From Rhabditoides inermis (Eukaryota > Nematoda > Chromadorea > Rhabditida > Rhabditidae): DNA of 64,000 nt. Both the position numbers and the translations under genes were made by a program. This document shows positions 13,993 to 26,300 of the stretch, piece by piece. The DNA lies in NCBI GenBank assembly GCA_963966185.1, contig CAWZYM010000086.1:165001-229000 (forward strand), given 5' to 3'. Position 1 is the stretch's first letter; each line of letters starts with the position of its first letter. The notes under the pieces were generated by a model. It saw only the letters and a list, made by a program, of their open reading frames with translations, did not search any database and was not told the origin of the DNA.

Positions 13993-14427
13993 AGAGAACG
14001 AGCCTGTACCTCCCATACCCATGAACATCTGTGCCTCGACCGCGTTGCGCGTGCGCTTCTTCTTGTCCTGAACGGATACCGTATACCTACCGTACTTCTT
14101 ACTGTATACCGTACCTTGATCAGTGGCTGGTTTAGGTCGTCGCGGAACTCGCCGTCAAACAATATCGTCTGCGTCTCGTTCAGTCGCACAACCCACGGCT
14201 AAACAAGACGATGAGGCCCGCCCCGCTCATTCAAGCCTCGCCCACCCCACACACACCTTGATGGCTTGAGTGAAGTCGCGGTAGAAGTCGTCCGTCTTGC
14301 CAGAGTCGACCGGCTCGCTCACTTGCGTGCACATACGCGTCACCAGAGAGATCCACTCCAGCTGAAAGGGGTGGATGAATGAGAGAGGGGGGAAGGGAAA
14401 GATACAGAGAGAGACAGAAACAGAGAG

Positions 14428-14463
<36 letters not shown>

Positions 14464-15502
14464 TTTCTGACCTTGCTGAATGAGACCCTGGTGGGCGAGT
14501 CTGGCTGTCTGTTCACCACATCCACGTGAACACCCTGCGGCTTCCCATTCGGTGTCTCCACCGATACCAGTGACTGAAAAGTGCGTATGCAACACAGAAG
14601 GTGTCCGATAAACCGATTCAACAAGCATCGAGTACTCTGCGTCTGCGAGTTTACCTTTACCTTCCGCGCTTTGTGTATAATGTAAAACTAGTAAGATCGC
14701 AATTGATTGACTGATTTATTGATTGAAAGAACAAAATACAAAAAACCTGAATTTGAATTACAATATTTGAAAAACTCATGACTGACCATGGTGTTGCTGA
14801 TCACTTCCATGTTGAGTGTGGTGAGTCGGTTGGTGATCTTGGCAATGCGGGTGAGCGCGCGCGTCAGCATCGGCTTCTGCTCGATGAACACCTCAAACCA
14901 ATCGATAAATACAACTTGAAAATCGATGACACCCACCTTCTTGCTGCTGAACCACGCAATGCCGACCACCTCCACGCCGCCGGGAAGGAGACGCACAACC
15001 TAAAACCAGGCATTGATAGCAAATCAATCGATCAATCGATCAATCAATCAATCCAATACCTTCTCTCCCTGGTCGGCGATCCACTCCTCGTCGATCATCT
15101 TCGAGATGACATCGCCTCCCTGCGAAAATTCCACGTAAACGAGTGATACACAGCGAGTAAACAATCAACACACCAGGTCTCCGGCCGACTCGGGCAGGGC
15201 GCACTTGGCGGTGTGCGCGATCTGCGCGTCTCCATCCACGAACGATCCGATGAGGAAGTGCGCGGATGCAGGCGGACCCTGAATGAGGGTGAGGGAGTGA
15301 ACGAAGAGGAGGAGGAAGAGAGACGGTAGGAAGAGTCGGAGAAAAAGCAGTGAGAAACGGGAGAACTTGAAAAATAAAAGAAAAACACGAGAGGACGAGT
15401 ACAATATGTCCATTAACCACCCACCTTCTCCTTCTCTGCCTTGCAGTGCTCCTGCACGCTCTTCTCCACCCACGGCTCGAGCGCGTTGTCGAAAACAATC
15501 AT
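12715..15502 (-). CDS. odr-4: ODR-4 homologue (ER membrane protein)
   Basis: ODR4 proteins act with a UFSP2-type partner at the ER and are needed for folding and transport of some chemoreceptor GPCRs. Exons: 15425-15502 (start MIVFDNALEPWVEKSVQEHC), 15174-15278 (HFLIGSFVDGDAQIAHTAK), 15060-15119 (IDEEWIADQGEK), 14937-14999 (VVRLLPGGVEVVGIAWF), 14787-14891, 14472-14573, 14257-14361, 14115-14198, 14010-14067, 13801-13871, 13498-13588, 13311-13402, 13057-13168, 12939-12997 and 12715-12855. The order (early LIG block, D-EEW, RMLPGG-like motif, C-terminal single membrane anchor rich in Ile/Val) is that of ODR4. An acceptor-like CCAG lies about 9 nt before the ATG, so a 5' UTR intron or trans-splice site is likely. 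UFM1, whose pathway uses UFSP2, is also in this window (35.1 kb). Confidence 0.85.
13429..13470. repeat. (CTGT)n microsatellite
   Basis: About ten tetranucleotide copies in the ODR-4 intron between exons 13498-13588 and 13311-13402. A (GA)n run lies at the next intron. Confidence 0.9.
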
Positions 15503-15513
15503 TCCGTCAGTCT

Positions 15514-17810
15514 GGAAGGCGTGAATGTAGGGGGGTGAACAACGTTGCGCGCCCGAGACTGTACGATGGGGTGAAGTGTATAATCACCTAGGAAACGAGT
15601 ATTACTGGTAATTACCTATAAAACGAACGTTCTTGACAGCTGTATCTACTGCAAAACTGGCAAACTGACAATGTGGGTGGTATGATGTGCAGGTGGGGAA
15701 ATGGGCGCGGCGCGGCTGCGGCGCGGCCGCGGGGGCCGCCGTTCCGCCTGGGCTGCTGGTGTTGTGAATTCTCTTCTTCTTTTTTCTCTCTCACCACCTC
15801 GCCTCCGCTGCGCTGTCCACTGAGGCCGTTCTGACTGCGTTTTCGCTTTGCTCGCTCTGTCCGCCCCGGCTCTTATCCCATCTCTCTCACTCTTCATGAA
15901 ACGTTTCGAGCTATCCACAATCGAGAGCAATCAATCGCCTATCATCTCATTAGCCGATCGCGTCGAGGCTCCTCTACACTCATTCATCGACCGCCTCGCG
16001 GGACTAACGTTTTGTTTTCGCATCATATTGATTGAAACTCTATGTCTCACGTGTAATGAGCGATCACGCGCGGCTTTCGCGCAGCGTGAGTTTATTGCAA
16101 TTACGTTTCAAGCACTCACGCGTTCCGCTTCCGGTTAATTGTATTGATAGAATGTCTTGTGCTTTATTGGATGCCACGATTATTCCGGCGTATCGAAGGT
16201 GATTTATAGTTTTTGCACGCGTCGCGCGTAGCAGCGGTTTCTGGAATGCGCAAGTGACTCATGCAAAATCGTATGTCGTGTGTGAGTAATGGTCCATTTT
16301 GCATCTAGAACTCTCCGATATAGCGGAATTTCTTTTGTGCACTAATATTGTCCACTTGTGTTCATCGCATCGTGATTCAGCACTCGTATTTGAACACATT
16401 TTGATGAGGTGTGGTGGTATATGTTTATCAATCCTCGCGAGCTGCACTTTGCTTGATTATCGATCGTGTTCGCTAGTTTATCAAACCACTGGCTATTCGA
16501 TGCTATCAGCAGGGACAGTTTACTCGCGCGTTCCCTCTCTCAATCCACAGACACTGCCCATTACGTTCCCTTTCGCGCTTTTTGCACCGTCGCAATGTCT
16601 CGGGCGCGTTTATCCGATTGTGGTTGTGGGTTGTTCGGAAAGGCTGACCTATCGATGGGCAAGGAACACAGTGTTCCCCTGCTGATGCCCGCAGCTAGCT
16701 GTTGTAATAGTGTGAGCGAGGAGCGCACTTGGTTCTTTTGCTCCGGCTCTGCTCCACTGCGCGCCCACCTATAGATCTACCTCACTAGTACATTGATTGT
16801 TTTGGCAACATTGTACGCCTAAGCTCTCTTCAACCACACGTCATTCATAGATTGAAAGACACTCATCGCCACCGTCGCACCAGCTGCTCTGTATAGTATA
16901 GTTTAGTGGGCCACCACATGTTTCGAGTGTGAGTGTAACCGTGTAGGCGCGTGTTAGGTGCGAGCGGAACTGAGAACCGGCTGATCACGCTGGCCAGCTG
17001 AGTTGGCCGTGCGCCAGCCACTCTCGCTCCACTGCACGGACACTCGCGCAGTTCACCCTATCAGTGTGCAGATCAATGGCCGCCGGCCAAGGTCAGTGAA
17101 CAGTGGCGGCAGCAGTGGAGCAGCCACTCTCGCTCCGACCACACACACTGGTTTTTACAGCTACCTGCTACCGCACATGGAGATTCGAGAACCACGGCGT
17201 AGCCGCCGATTGCCTCTCTTGTGCGAATTAGGTCATTGCATGTTCGAGCCGCCGCAGTCGCTTGTATTCTGCCCGCTACTGCCTTTCGATTGCGCAGTAT
17301 TTGTCGAGTTCTCTCTCTCTCTCTCTCTCGCACACGCATACCACAACTGTTCAATCACTGTAGTCTGTGTGTAGCATGATTGGTTCACGAGCGAGTTGCT
17401 GCAGAATCGAAGTTTGTCTTTCGACGTCATGGCCGCAGTTTTTTTCGCGCGTTTATCAATAAATGATGCGGACACATCCATTCACTTTGTCATGTAACTC
17501 TCTCATCGCATCGCTCACTCTCACTACTAGTACTCAGTTTCGATGTGGTTATTTGCTACATTCTTGCGACTAATTGTAGCTCCACGGCATATGTCGCGTA
17601 ACGCGTAACCGTGTTTTTTTTCGGTTTTCGAACTGTCTGATTGAAGCTTGCCGATTGCGTGTCGGGAGGTGTGGTCGATTGGTTGGTCGTGCGAGTAGAG
17701 GTACGGGTCGGCCGGAGAGTTTGATCTCGACTCGAGGCTCAGCGAACAAGTACACGCAGTGTCCCCTCTCTCCCTCTGAGAGAGTGCGTAGAAGAGTAGC
17801 CGAGGAGGAG
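15514..17810. other. Divergent intergenic region ODR-4 / IMP
   Basis: About 2.3 kb between two genes transcribed away from each other, so it should hold both promoters and the 5' UTRs. Open frames here (15612-15930, 16299-16774, 17003-17374) are low in complexity or show no domain. I see no supported gene. Confidence 0.55.
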
Positions 17811-20800
17811 ATGGAGTACTACCAGAACAGGGGCGGAGCTGCTGCCCAGCAGGTACGGCTCATTCACTCTCCACTGTCCACTCGATGCTCATTGACTGCG
17901 TTTAGCAGCAGCCGCCACAGACGATGGGCTACTACACGGCTCAGCCGCCACAGCAGCAGCCTCATCAGCAACAGGTCTACTATCAGCAGGTATGATTAGA
18001 ATGTTATGGAGTATTGTGAGTGTATTGTGTTTCAGCAGCCGCAGGCGCAGCACTCGCAGGCTCAGTACCAGCACTACATGCCGGCTGCGTCGAGTGCACA
18101 ACACGGTTTGTCTATTTTGTTGTTGTTGTTCTGTTTTTACCTACGCATTGTATTCTTTATTTTACCTGGTACCATTGCAGGCTCTGCGGGTCAGTCTTCG
18201 ATGGTGGCGTCTTCGCCGGGGGGAGGCGGGGCGCGCGGTGGCGGAGGCGGAGGGAGGGGAGGCCGCGGCGGAGCCGGCGATTCGCCCGCACAGCAGCAGG
18301 GAGTGCACATGATGGGCGCCCCCTACATGGCCGCCCGGCTCCCGCCCGCACAGGTGAGCACCTTGAATTTTTTTTGTACATTGTGACTAGTGACTTGTGC
18401 TGTGTTTGGCTAGATCATGTGATGTAGTGTGTTTGCCGTGTCTGACGGCGACACGTTGCATTGCTAGGGGTGTATGGATGGGGATGGATGGGCGTGGAGA
18501 CATTGGCTGACTGCCGGCTGCCACGACGACTCGGCCCGTGTCCCGTGTACACGCAGCTGTGCCCACAGTGTTCAACGTACGTTGAAAGAACGGTGTGCGG
18601 AGGGGAGGGGCGGGAGGACTGACTGACACTTCGATCAGTCAGTGTCGCTGTGCGCTCGCATTGTGGCCAGTTTGGTATTGAGTGTACTGTCTTCGGTCTA
18701 GTCTGAGACTGAGTGAGGATGTCGCGCGGCGGAGTTCGTGTATTTCGGCGCACTCGCAGTGACGATGAGCATGCGGGAGAGAGGCGGCCGAGGAGGAGTG
18801 GGAGTAGGAGGGCGAGCGATGATGATGTGGAGGTGGAGAGTGAGAGAGGCGACAGAGAGTGGAAGAAGGCCAAGGCTCGTTCTTGTTTGCAGATGTGTTT
18901 TGTTTTTGTTGTTATGTTTGTGTTTCAGGAGATTCCGCTGCGCATGGTTGTTGACGCGAAGCTAGTGGGCGCGATTATCGGTCAGGGCGGAGCTAACATC
19001 AAGGAGATCACCAAGGAGAGCAAGGTGCGTTTACATTAAATCTTTTGTTATTGTTTACCTTTACCCATCCTTTTCCGTGCAGGCGCGTTGCGTGGTGGAC
19101 GTGCAGCGCGGAGTGCGCGATGCGAACGGCCACATTGAGAAGGTGGGCGGGTGTTGCATGTTTTCGGATTGCATCATCTTTGTTCTAATGGTTGTTCATC
19201 GTCCATTGCATTGCTTGTTGCAGGTGATTACCATTCTCGGTGTACCTGAGAACTGCTCTCGTGCATGCGTCAAGATTCTCGAGGTGATTGTGCGCGAGAA
19301 TGAGAAGGAGAACCCGGAGCACAAGGGGTGAGTATTGATTATTATGTGTTTTAAAGGAATTAAGAAATATGACTATTGTAAGAAATATGACTATTGGTTG
19401 TTATAGTGAGGTGGAGCTGAAGCTGCGCGCGCACAATCAGCTGGTGGGCCGTCTGATTGGCAAGGGAGGATCGACGATCAAGAAGATTATGCAGGAGACG
19501 AACACGACCATATTTGTCAGCAAGTGAGTGTTTAAAAAAATGCATGATTTTTGAGTTGGGCAGTTGCAGTATTAGAATCACTATGCTTAGATATACACGC
19601 ACAACGTTTTTTGTTACATCTGTGTGCACAGTGAACTTGGTGCGTATTGTATTGCGTATAGATAGCTTATAGCCGAGAACATGGTTTGTTCAGCTGTCTG
19701 TAATCGTTTCCATTATGTATGGGTGTGTGCTCAATTATATCAAATCTAATAGCGAGATCTGAAATGTAATGTACTTTATAATAAATCTTGCGTTTGTTGA
19801 AGCGACGGCGCGGGCGGTCGTGGCGACATGGCGGCGATGCCGTTTGATCTCTCGATGGTGGAGCGCACGATCACTGTGCGCGGCACCACCATTGACGACG
19901 TGGGTGCTCCTTTTTTGTTTATGTTTGAATTCTTGTTATCAATACAACTCTTAGGTGTCGAACGCGGAACACGCGATCTCAGCCAAGCTGAAGCAGAGCT
20001 TCGAAACCGATCTCAACAATAGGGTGAGTCACTGTTTGTCATCCACCACTCAACTCGATGCGTATTTTGTGTGTGTATGATTTAAGATTTTTGAAACGAG
20101 TGCTGCCTTTTACCTTTATGATTTCAGATGCCGATGGCTCCGAACGGGATGCCGATGATGCCTGCGGCGGCCATGATGGACCCGTTTGCGGCTGCGATGG
20201 CGGCGATGCGCACTGGACAGCAGGGCGGACCGCAGGGCGCGCCCTTTGGAGGCGGCGCCAACAAGGTCACCAAGATGTGGGTGCCCAACTCGCTCGTCGG
20301 AGCCATCATTGGATCCAAGGGATCCCACATTCGCACCATTATGCGCAACTCGGGCGCCCACATTCGGATAGATGGTGGACAGGGACAGCAGCAACAGCAG
20401 AGGAGGAGCGAGAGGGGAGAGGCTGGAGAGGGACGTTCGGAGGAGGAGGACGAGAAGGAGGAGCACGCCGAGACGGAGAAGGAGGAGCAGAAGCAGGATG
20501 AGGAGGAGAAGAAAAAGGACGAGGAGGAGGAGGGCGAGAGCAGTGGAGCCGCGGCCGCGACGGACGATGGGGAGCACTCGCCACAGCAGCAGCAGCAGCA
20601 ACGGCGAGGTGCGGGCGGACAGGGCGGGGAGCGCGGCGAGCCGGAGGAACAGCGACTCGTCACCATCACTGGCAACGAGGTGCAGCAGTACAAGGCGCAG
20701 TTCTGGATATACCAGCGCATTGCCGAGCAGACGCAGCACTACATTGACGACGTGGGTGGTCCGTGATTGGGCGTGTGGGTTGATGGCATGTATTGCAGGT

Positions 20801-21359
20801 GAAGCTGCGCACGGAGGTGACTGTGCCGTCGCGTCTCGTCGGCCGCATCATTGGCAAGGGCGGACAGAATGTGCGCGAGCTGCAGCGAGTGACGGGAGCC
20901 ATGGTGAAGATTCCCGACGAGTCGGGCGCGTCCGCCTCGCCTGCCACTGCCGCCTCTGAGGAGGACAAGAAGGATGAGCCGGTGGAGGCAGCCACCGAGA
21001 AGGTGAAGTGCCAGGTGTAAGGATGGTTGTTGAACGATGCCCTTTTCAGACGGACGAGACTGTGGTGCGGATTGTGGGCACGTTCCAGGCGAGTCAGTCG
21101 GTGCAGTACCGCATCGGTCAGCTGATTGCCGAGTTTGCGCGCACCTCGCTGCACGGCGGAGGCGAGCGCGGCGGACACGGACAGCACTCGCCCAGCCGGG
21201 GAGGCGGAGCAGGAGGAGAGGGAGCTGCGGGTGCACAGCACAGTGGTGAGTGCGCATACCTTTCACAACACGTTAGCCTGCATTATGTGAGCGCAATAGT
21301 GACAATCCGTTTTTTCAGAGGGTGGCGACGCGGCGCCGGCTGCTGATTCGCAGCAGTGA
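17811..21359 (+). CDS. imp: IMP/IGF2BP-type RNA-binding protein with four KH domains
   Basis: IMP proteins bind mRNAs in cytoplasmic granules and control their stability, transport and translation. Fourteen exons: 17811-17852, 17906-17989, 18036-18105, 18181-18353, 18929-19024, 19083-19142, 19224-19327, 19407-19523, 19803-19899, 19955-20023, 20128-20751, 20799-21002, 21050-21245 and 21319-21359. All phases agree. The N-terminus is Gln/Gly-rich with no RRM, as in insect Imp. GXXG loops: [12 protein letters not shown] (KH1), [12 protein letters not shown] (KH2), [12 protein letters not shown] (KH3) and [12 protein letters not shown] (KH4). KH3 carries an acidic, Gln-rich insertion of about 95 residues in its variable loop (about 20374-20645), and KH4 a shorter one. 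The order and linkers match IMP better than FUBP. An alternative first exon may exist near 18719. Confidence 0.85.
18719..18928 (+). other. Possible alternative first exon of IMP
   Basis: Inside the 575-bp intron before KH1, an ATG at 18719 opens an Arg/Asp/Ser-rich frame that stays open and in phase into the KH1 exon at 18929. Transcription from here would give an isoform with a charged N-terminus in place of the Gln/Gly-rich one. No promoter motif is evident; this rests on the open, in-phase frame. Confidence 0.3.
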
Positions 21360-22292
21360 TCGCGAGTACGGGCTGTAGAGAGAGGAGAGAGAGTGGCTGC
21401 GATGGAAGGGAGTGCAGTGCCGCCGCCGGACCGGCGACCCCGCCCCCGTCTGTCGCCGCCTCCTCTCCATTATATTTATAGTTCTACATATATTTATTGT
21501 CCCCATGTCCCATTGTGCCCCTGTCCCCTGATATTGACGACGAGTTGCGCGCGCGTGTTGTGCGCGCGCCCCTGAGAGTGGGTGAGAGCGGCAGCAGCAG
21601 CCGCCTAGTTGCGGGCTGATGTGTCGGCGGCCCCGTAGGCGTCGATTAGTCGTGAGCTGGCCGAGCCGAGCCGAGCCCCTGTCCCGCTGTCCCCGCTGAG
21701 CCGTCGTGCTTGAGCGTGTCCCGCTGCATCTGCCCACCACCACCACCACCCCACAGCCATGCCCTCGACTCTGTCGAGGCGCCACCCGGATACAATACCC
21801 GAGTATGTGACCTGAGAGACACAGCACACCATGTCCCCCGCCCCCTATACCCCATCCATCCGTCCAAGTATCACATTGGCGTTTCTCATCCACCCCCACA
21901 TATACACACCCATGTACACGTTGACTATGTTGTACCTTTGAATCCGTCTGTTTCCCTCTGTAGCCTAGCGTTTGCAACATGTTGCTCGATGATGACCGAC
22001 CGTAGCATAGCCATTCTTTTTTTCGTATTATCGATTTTCCGAGTTTAGTGTTTGGTTCCGTTCTCTCTCTCTATCCCCTCCACCGTAAGCGTAGACATGA
22101 TTGATGCAGTCGTCTCTCCATTTTTTTGTCTTCTATATCGTAATAATTGTAATAATCGTATGATGATGCGAGCGCATGCGCAACCACGGCGGCGGAGCGG
22201 CGAGGCGGAGGGCCGCTCTCTCTGGAGAGAGCCCCAGCCACCACTGCCCAACCATCTGCCCGCGTGTGATTCAGCTGCCGCCCTTACCCCCC

Positions 22293-22298
22293 AATAAA
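22293..22298 (+). terminator. Polyadenylation signal AATAAA of IMP
   Basis: A canonical hexamer about 930 bp after the IMP stop and before the minisatellite. It implies a long 3' UTR (21360 to about 22320). Confidence 0.6.
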
Positions 22299-22415
22299 TA
22301 TGTTTATAAGCCTGGTGTTTTAGATGGTTTAGTGAACTGTTACTTAATTGAAACTTACTGTGTTGTTTTTTGGGGTGCTCTTTTCTTTCGCCGACTCGTC
22401 TCCTGTTGCGACTAA

Positions 22416-23030
22416 GAGAATACTTTGACCTGCATCGTTCCCTTAGAATTACGGTAGGAGAATACTTTGACCTGCATCGTTCCCTTAGAATTACGGTAGG
22501 AGAATACTTTGACCTGCATCGTTCCCTTAGAATTACGGTAGGAGAATACTTTGATCTGATTCGTTCCCTTAGAATTACGGTAGGAAAATACTTTGACCTG
22601 CATCGTTCCCTTAGAATTACGGTAGGAGAATACTTTGACCTGCATCGTTCCCTTAGAATTACGGTAGGAGAATACTTTGATCTGCATCGTTCCCTTAGAA
22701 TTACGGTAGGAGAATACTTTGACCTGCATCGTTCCCTTAGAATTACGGTAGGAGAATACTTTGACCTGCATCGTTCCCTTAGAATTACGGTAGGAGAATA
22801 CTTTGACCTGCATCGTTCCCTTAGAATTACGGTAGGAGAATACTTTGACCTGCATCGTTCCCTTAGAATTACGGTAGGAGAATACTTTGACCTGCATCGT
22901 CCCCTTAGAATTACGGTAGGAGAATACGTTGATCTGCATCGTCCCCTTAGAATTACGGTAGGAGAATAATTTGAGCTGCATCATGTCCTCAGTTTTACGG
23001 TAGGAAAATAATTTGACCTGTATCGTCCCC
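22416..23030. repeat. 42-bp minisatellite, about 14 copies
   Basis: Near-identical units starting GAGAATACTTTGACCTGCAT and ending GAATTACGGTAG, with a few variants (GATCTGATT near 22553) and more divergence at the right end. The period is a multiple of three, so long frames stay open on both strands with a 14-residue period. No splice or domain evidence supports coding. It sits between the 3' ends of IMP and the MED1-like gene. Confidence 0.9.
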
Positions 23031-23345
23031 CGCCTCTAAGAAATATGATGATGATATGGCACTCGAAAACAATTCAACCAGAAGGTATAACAATGACCTT
23101 CTCGTAAAAAAATCTGATATAATCTATCATAACTACGAAACTATTAGTATTAATAAATATTTATTTATTTCACAATGGATGCAAAACGATACAATCTACA
23201 AACTGAAACTTATATAACGGTGCACGGCACAATATGCAAACATCGTATATACACAAATCACAGAGACACGAATACTAGGTTAGTGAGTAAGTGTCTAAAA
23301 TGCGGCAGTGAACGCTTTCGACTCCGCCTCACCATGCCCCGCCCC

Positions 23346-26300
23346 TCAGTCATCCGCAATCCGTAGGGCCTCATCCTCGGGACTCGCCGGACTATCATCA
23401 ATCACCATTGCATTCGGATCAGGCGACGGTGAGCGAGGGGTGGTGGGAATCACAGTGGGCGGGGTCTGAGTGGGCGGGGCAACCGGGATGACGGCAGTGG
23501 GCGGAAGAGGAGCGTGTCCGGGCGGCATGGGCAGACTTCCAGGCGGAGCGCCCGGTGGCAGCGGAACGCCTGTGCGTACTAGAATGTTACTATGATTATG
23601 TTCAAGTGTTTGTCGACTCACTGATGGGCGGAATCCATCTGTTGCCGGGCGGGGGCACCAGGCCGGCCGGCGCAGTCTGCGGACCGGGAGTCGTGGGCGG
23701 ACGGCTCGAATGGGACGACGATGAGGAAGAGGAGGAGCGGCTGAAACACATACGTCGTATTCACACCTCCTACTTCACACTCACTTTTTCGGATCCGGCA
23801 GCAGAGGCGGTTTCCTCCCGGATGAGCCACTCGGTCTGGATGAAGAGGAGGAGGACGAGCCCGATCCCTTGAGGATACTCTTCGGCTTGGCTGATCCACT
23901 CGAGCCGCTCTTCTCCCTTTCCCGATCGCGATCCCTCTCCTTCTCGCGTTCCCGCTCCCGATCACCACTCGAGAACGGACCACCCGCCGGAGGACCAGCT
24001 GCAATGACACGTATACACCGAATCCCCGCCTCCCCACGTCTCGTCGACTCACAACCAGCGCCGGGCGTCGTCGGCGCATCACTCTTCTGCTCCTCCTTCT
24101 TCGGTATCTTGAAGTTCTTCAGGCTGCCGATTTGGAAGGGCATCACAGGAGTCGCACTGGGTGCGGGAGACTACAACCAATCGATAATCAATCGATACAT
24201 CCGAAAACACGCACCTTCTCCAATCCCGCGCCACTCGTCTTGTGTTTCTTGTGTTCCTTCCGGTCCTCCTTCCTATCCTTATCGTCCGCTTTCCTCTTCT
24301 TCACTCGCTCGTCGGACCCAGCCTTCTTCGCCTTCTCCTTCTCGCTCCTCCGCCGCTCCTTTTCCTCCCTGCTCCTCTCCTTCTCCTTGCCCTCTCCTTT
24401 CGGCAGCACCCCCTTGCTGCGACTCGTGTCCACCGACGGCGACGAGCGAGCCGACGACGTCTTGGGAATCTTGAGGATGATCTTGTTTCCCCCGCCGCCG
24501 CCGCCACTGCTGCCCTCCTTCTCCGAAGAAGACGCGCGGGGCGTCGTATCCGGTGTCGCCTGAATGACAAGACTCAATCTCCCACTCACCCCATCTCTCC
24601 TCACCTGAGCAGGAGGCGGCGGCGGGCTGTCCCCCGTCCCATCGTCGTACAGATCGCTCATCATCGCCCTCTTCGGTGGCTGACTGCTCCCACCCGGTGT
24701 CACACCAGTCGTCGGCGCGTTCAGTGGAGGCGCCTTCAGCTTCCCAATCACAGCCTGAACACCCAAATAGACCGCTTATGATGACGTCACAGTTCACCCA
24801 CCTCCAAGCTACTCTTCCTCGCCGGCGGTTGTCCGACCATTGTTTGCGGTCTCTCAATCGTCGCCTGACTGGTCAGAGTGGGCGGCGCCTGCGTGGGCGG
24901 GGCTTGCTGCGCGAGCTGGGGCGGCTGTGGTTGCAGGAGGGGATGCGACAGCGGGTTGACCAGCGGATCAGAAGTGGGAGGCTGGGCTGAAAGGCAAAGT
25001 AAGATAGAATGGGACAAGTGTGGCTTGCCTGTGCTGGCGATGAGTTGCTGTGCGAGGTTGGGTGTGGGGGGCAGTGGCTGTTTGACGGGCGAGGGGAGGG
25101 GGGCGGCGGCGGCGGGCGGCGGCGGCCCGCCACTCAGCGTGCCCACCAGCGCCTTGGGCGGCGGCGGCGGGTCCGTCTCCTCGTCGTCGCTGTCATCCTC
25201 CTCCAAGAACGGAGACCCCATCGCCGGCGTCGACCCGCCCACGCCCACTAAACCATCGTTTTAATCATTGTCACCTCCAGGACCCATGATTTGAGCTTTG
25301 TCCACGACTCACTCATCAGGTCGCTGTTGCTCCTGTGCAGGAGTGGGGGCCGTTGCTCGCCGACGCCGCTCCCGGCCGGCAGCATGCTGTTCTTGCGGGC
25401 TCCGCGCGGTCTGCGCTGCGCCGGCTTCCCGCCCCGCGCCTTCTTCGCCCCCGTCGGATCCGGCGATTCGCCCGCCGTCACCGAGCCGTCGGCGCTCGGC
25501 GTACGGTCGCCCATGTTCGCGCTCTTCCGGCCGCGGCCGCGACGCTTCGCAATCTGCAAATGCACGGTTCATGTTGGTTCACTCCCCATCCTCCACTCAC
25601 CGTTCCTCCCCGCGGACTGGGCGTGCCGCCGCCGTACTGTCCGAAGTAGTTGGGCGAGTGGAACGGACTGCCCGACCCACTGCCGTCATCGAACGCAAAC
25701 ACATCGCCTCAACATCACATCATCTCTACGTCTCCCATCTTTCAACAGTTCCAAACCACTAATGACTAAAGCTATCCCTCCCCTCACCTCCAATGGGACT
25801 GGGTCCTAGCTGTCCGGGCGTCGAGTGTCCTCCTCCTCCTCCCATCGACATGGGAGTACCCATCGGTCCACTCGATGAGACTGACAGGGGAGACGGCGAC
25901 GGGTACATGCCGCCCATTCCCATACCCGGCATACCACCTGAACAAAAGTCATTCGCAATCGTACACCAACACCAACACTCAAGTAGCGGTCAGTCTCTTC
26001 TAAACTAAAAAAAAAGACTGACCACACCTTTATCAGGTACACACACTTCCCTCTCACTCACTCACCCATCTGCATTCCGGGCATTCCCCCAGGACCTGCC
26101 CCGTACTGCTGCATGTGCTGCTGCTGCTGGCCCATCATCTGCAGGTTCGACGCCGACAAAGACTGCTGCAAGCCCAACACACACTCCACACATGTTCTTC
26201 CATACAACACTCCATCGCGACGGCGGAACCCGGTCATGTCATCATTATTGTGCTCGTGAACAGGAAACAACAGGAAACAAAAAAGAAACTTCAAAATAAA

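Noticed and set aside
18157..18427. Arg/Gly-rich frames overlapping IMP exon 4
   Set aside because: Alternative frames of the Gly-rich exon, which is in phase with the rest of IMP.
20116..20739. Leu-rich frames antisense to IMP exon 11
   Set aside because: Shadows of the Glu/Lys-rich coding strand.
22416..23030. CRISPR-like array
   Set aside because: The repeats are contiguous with no unique spacers, and the DNA is eukaryotic. It is a minisatellite.
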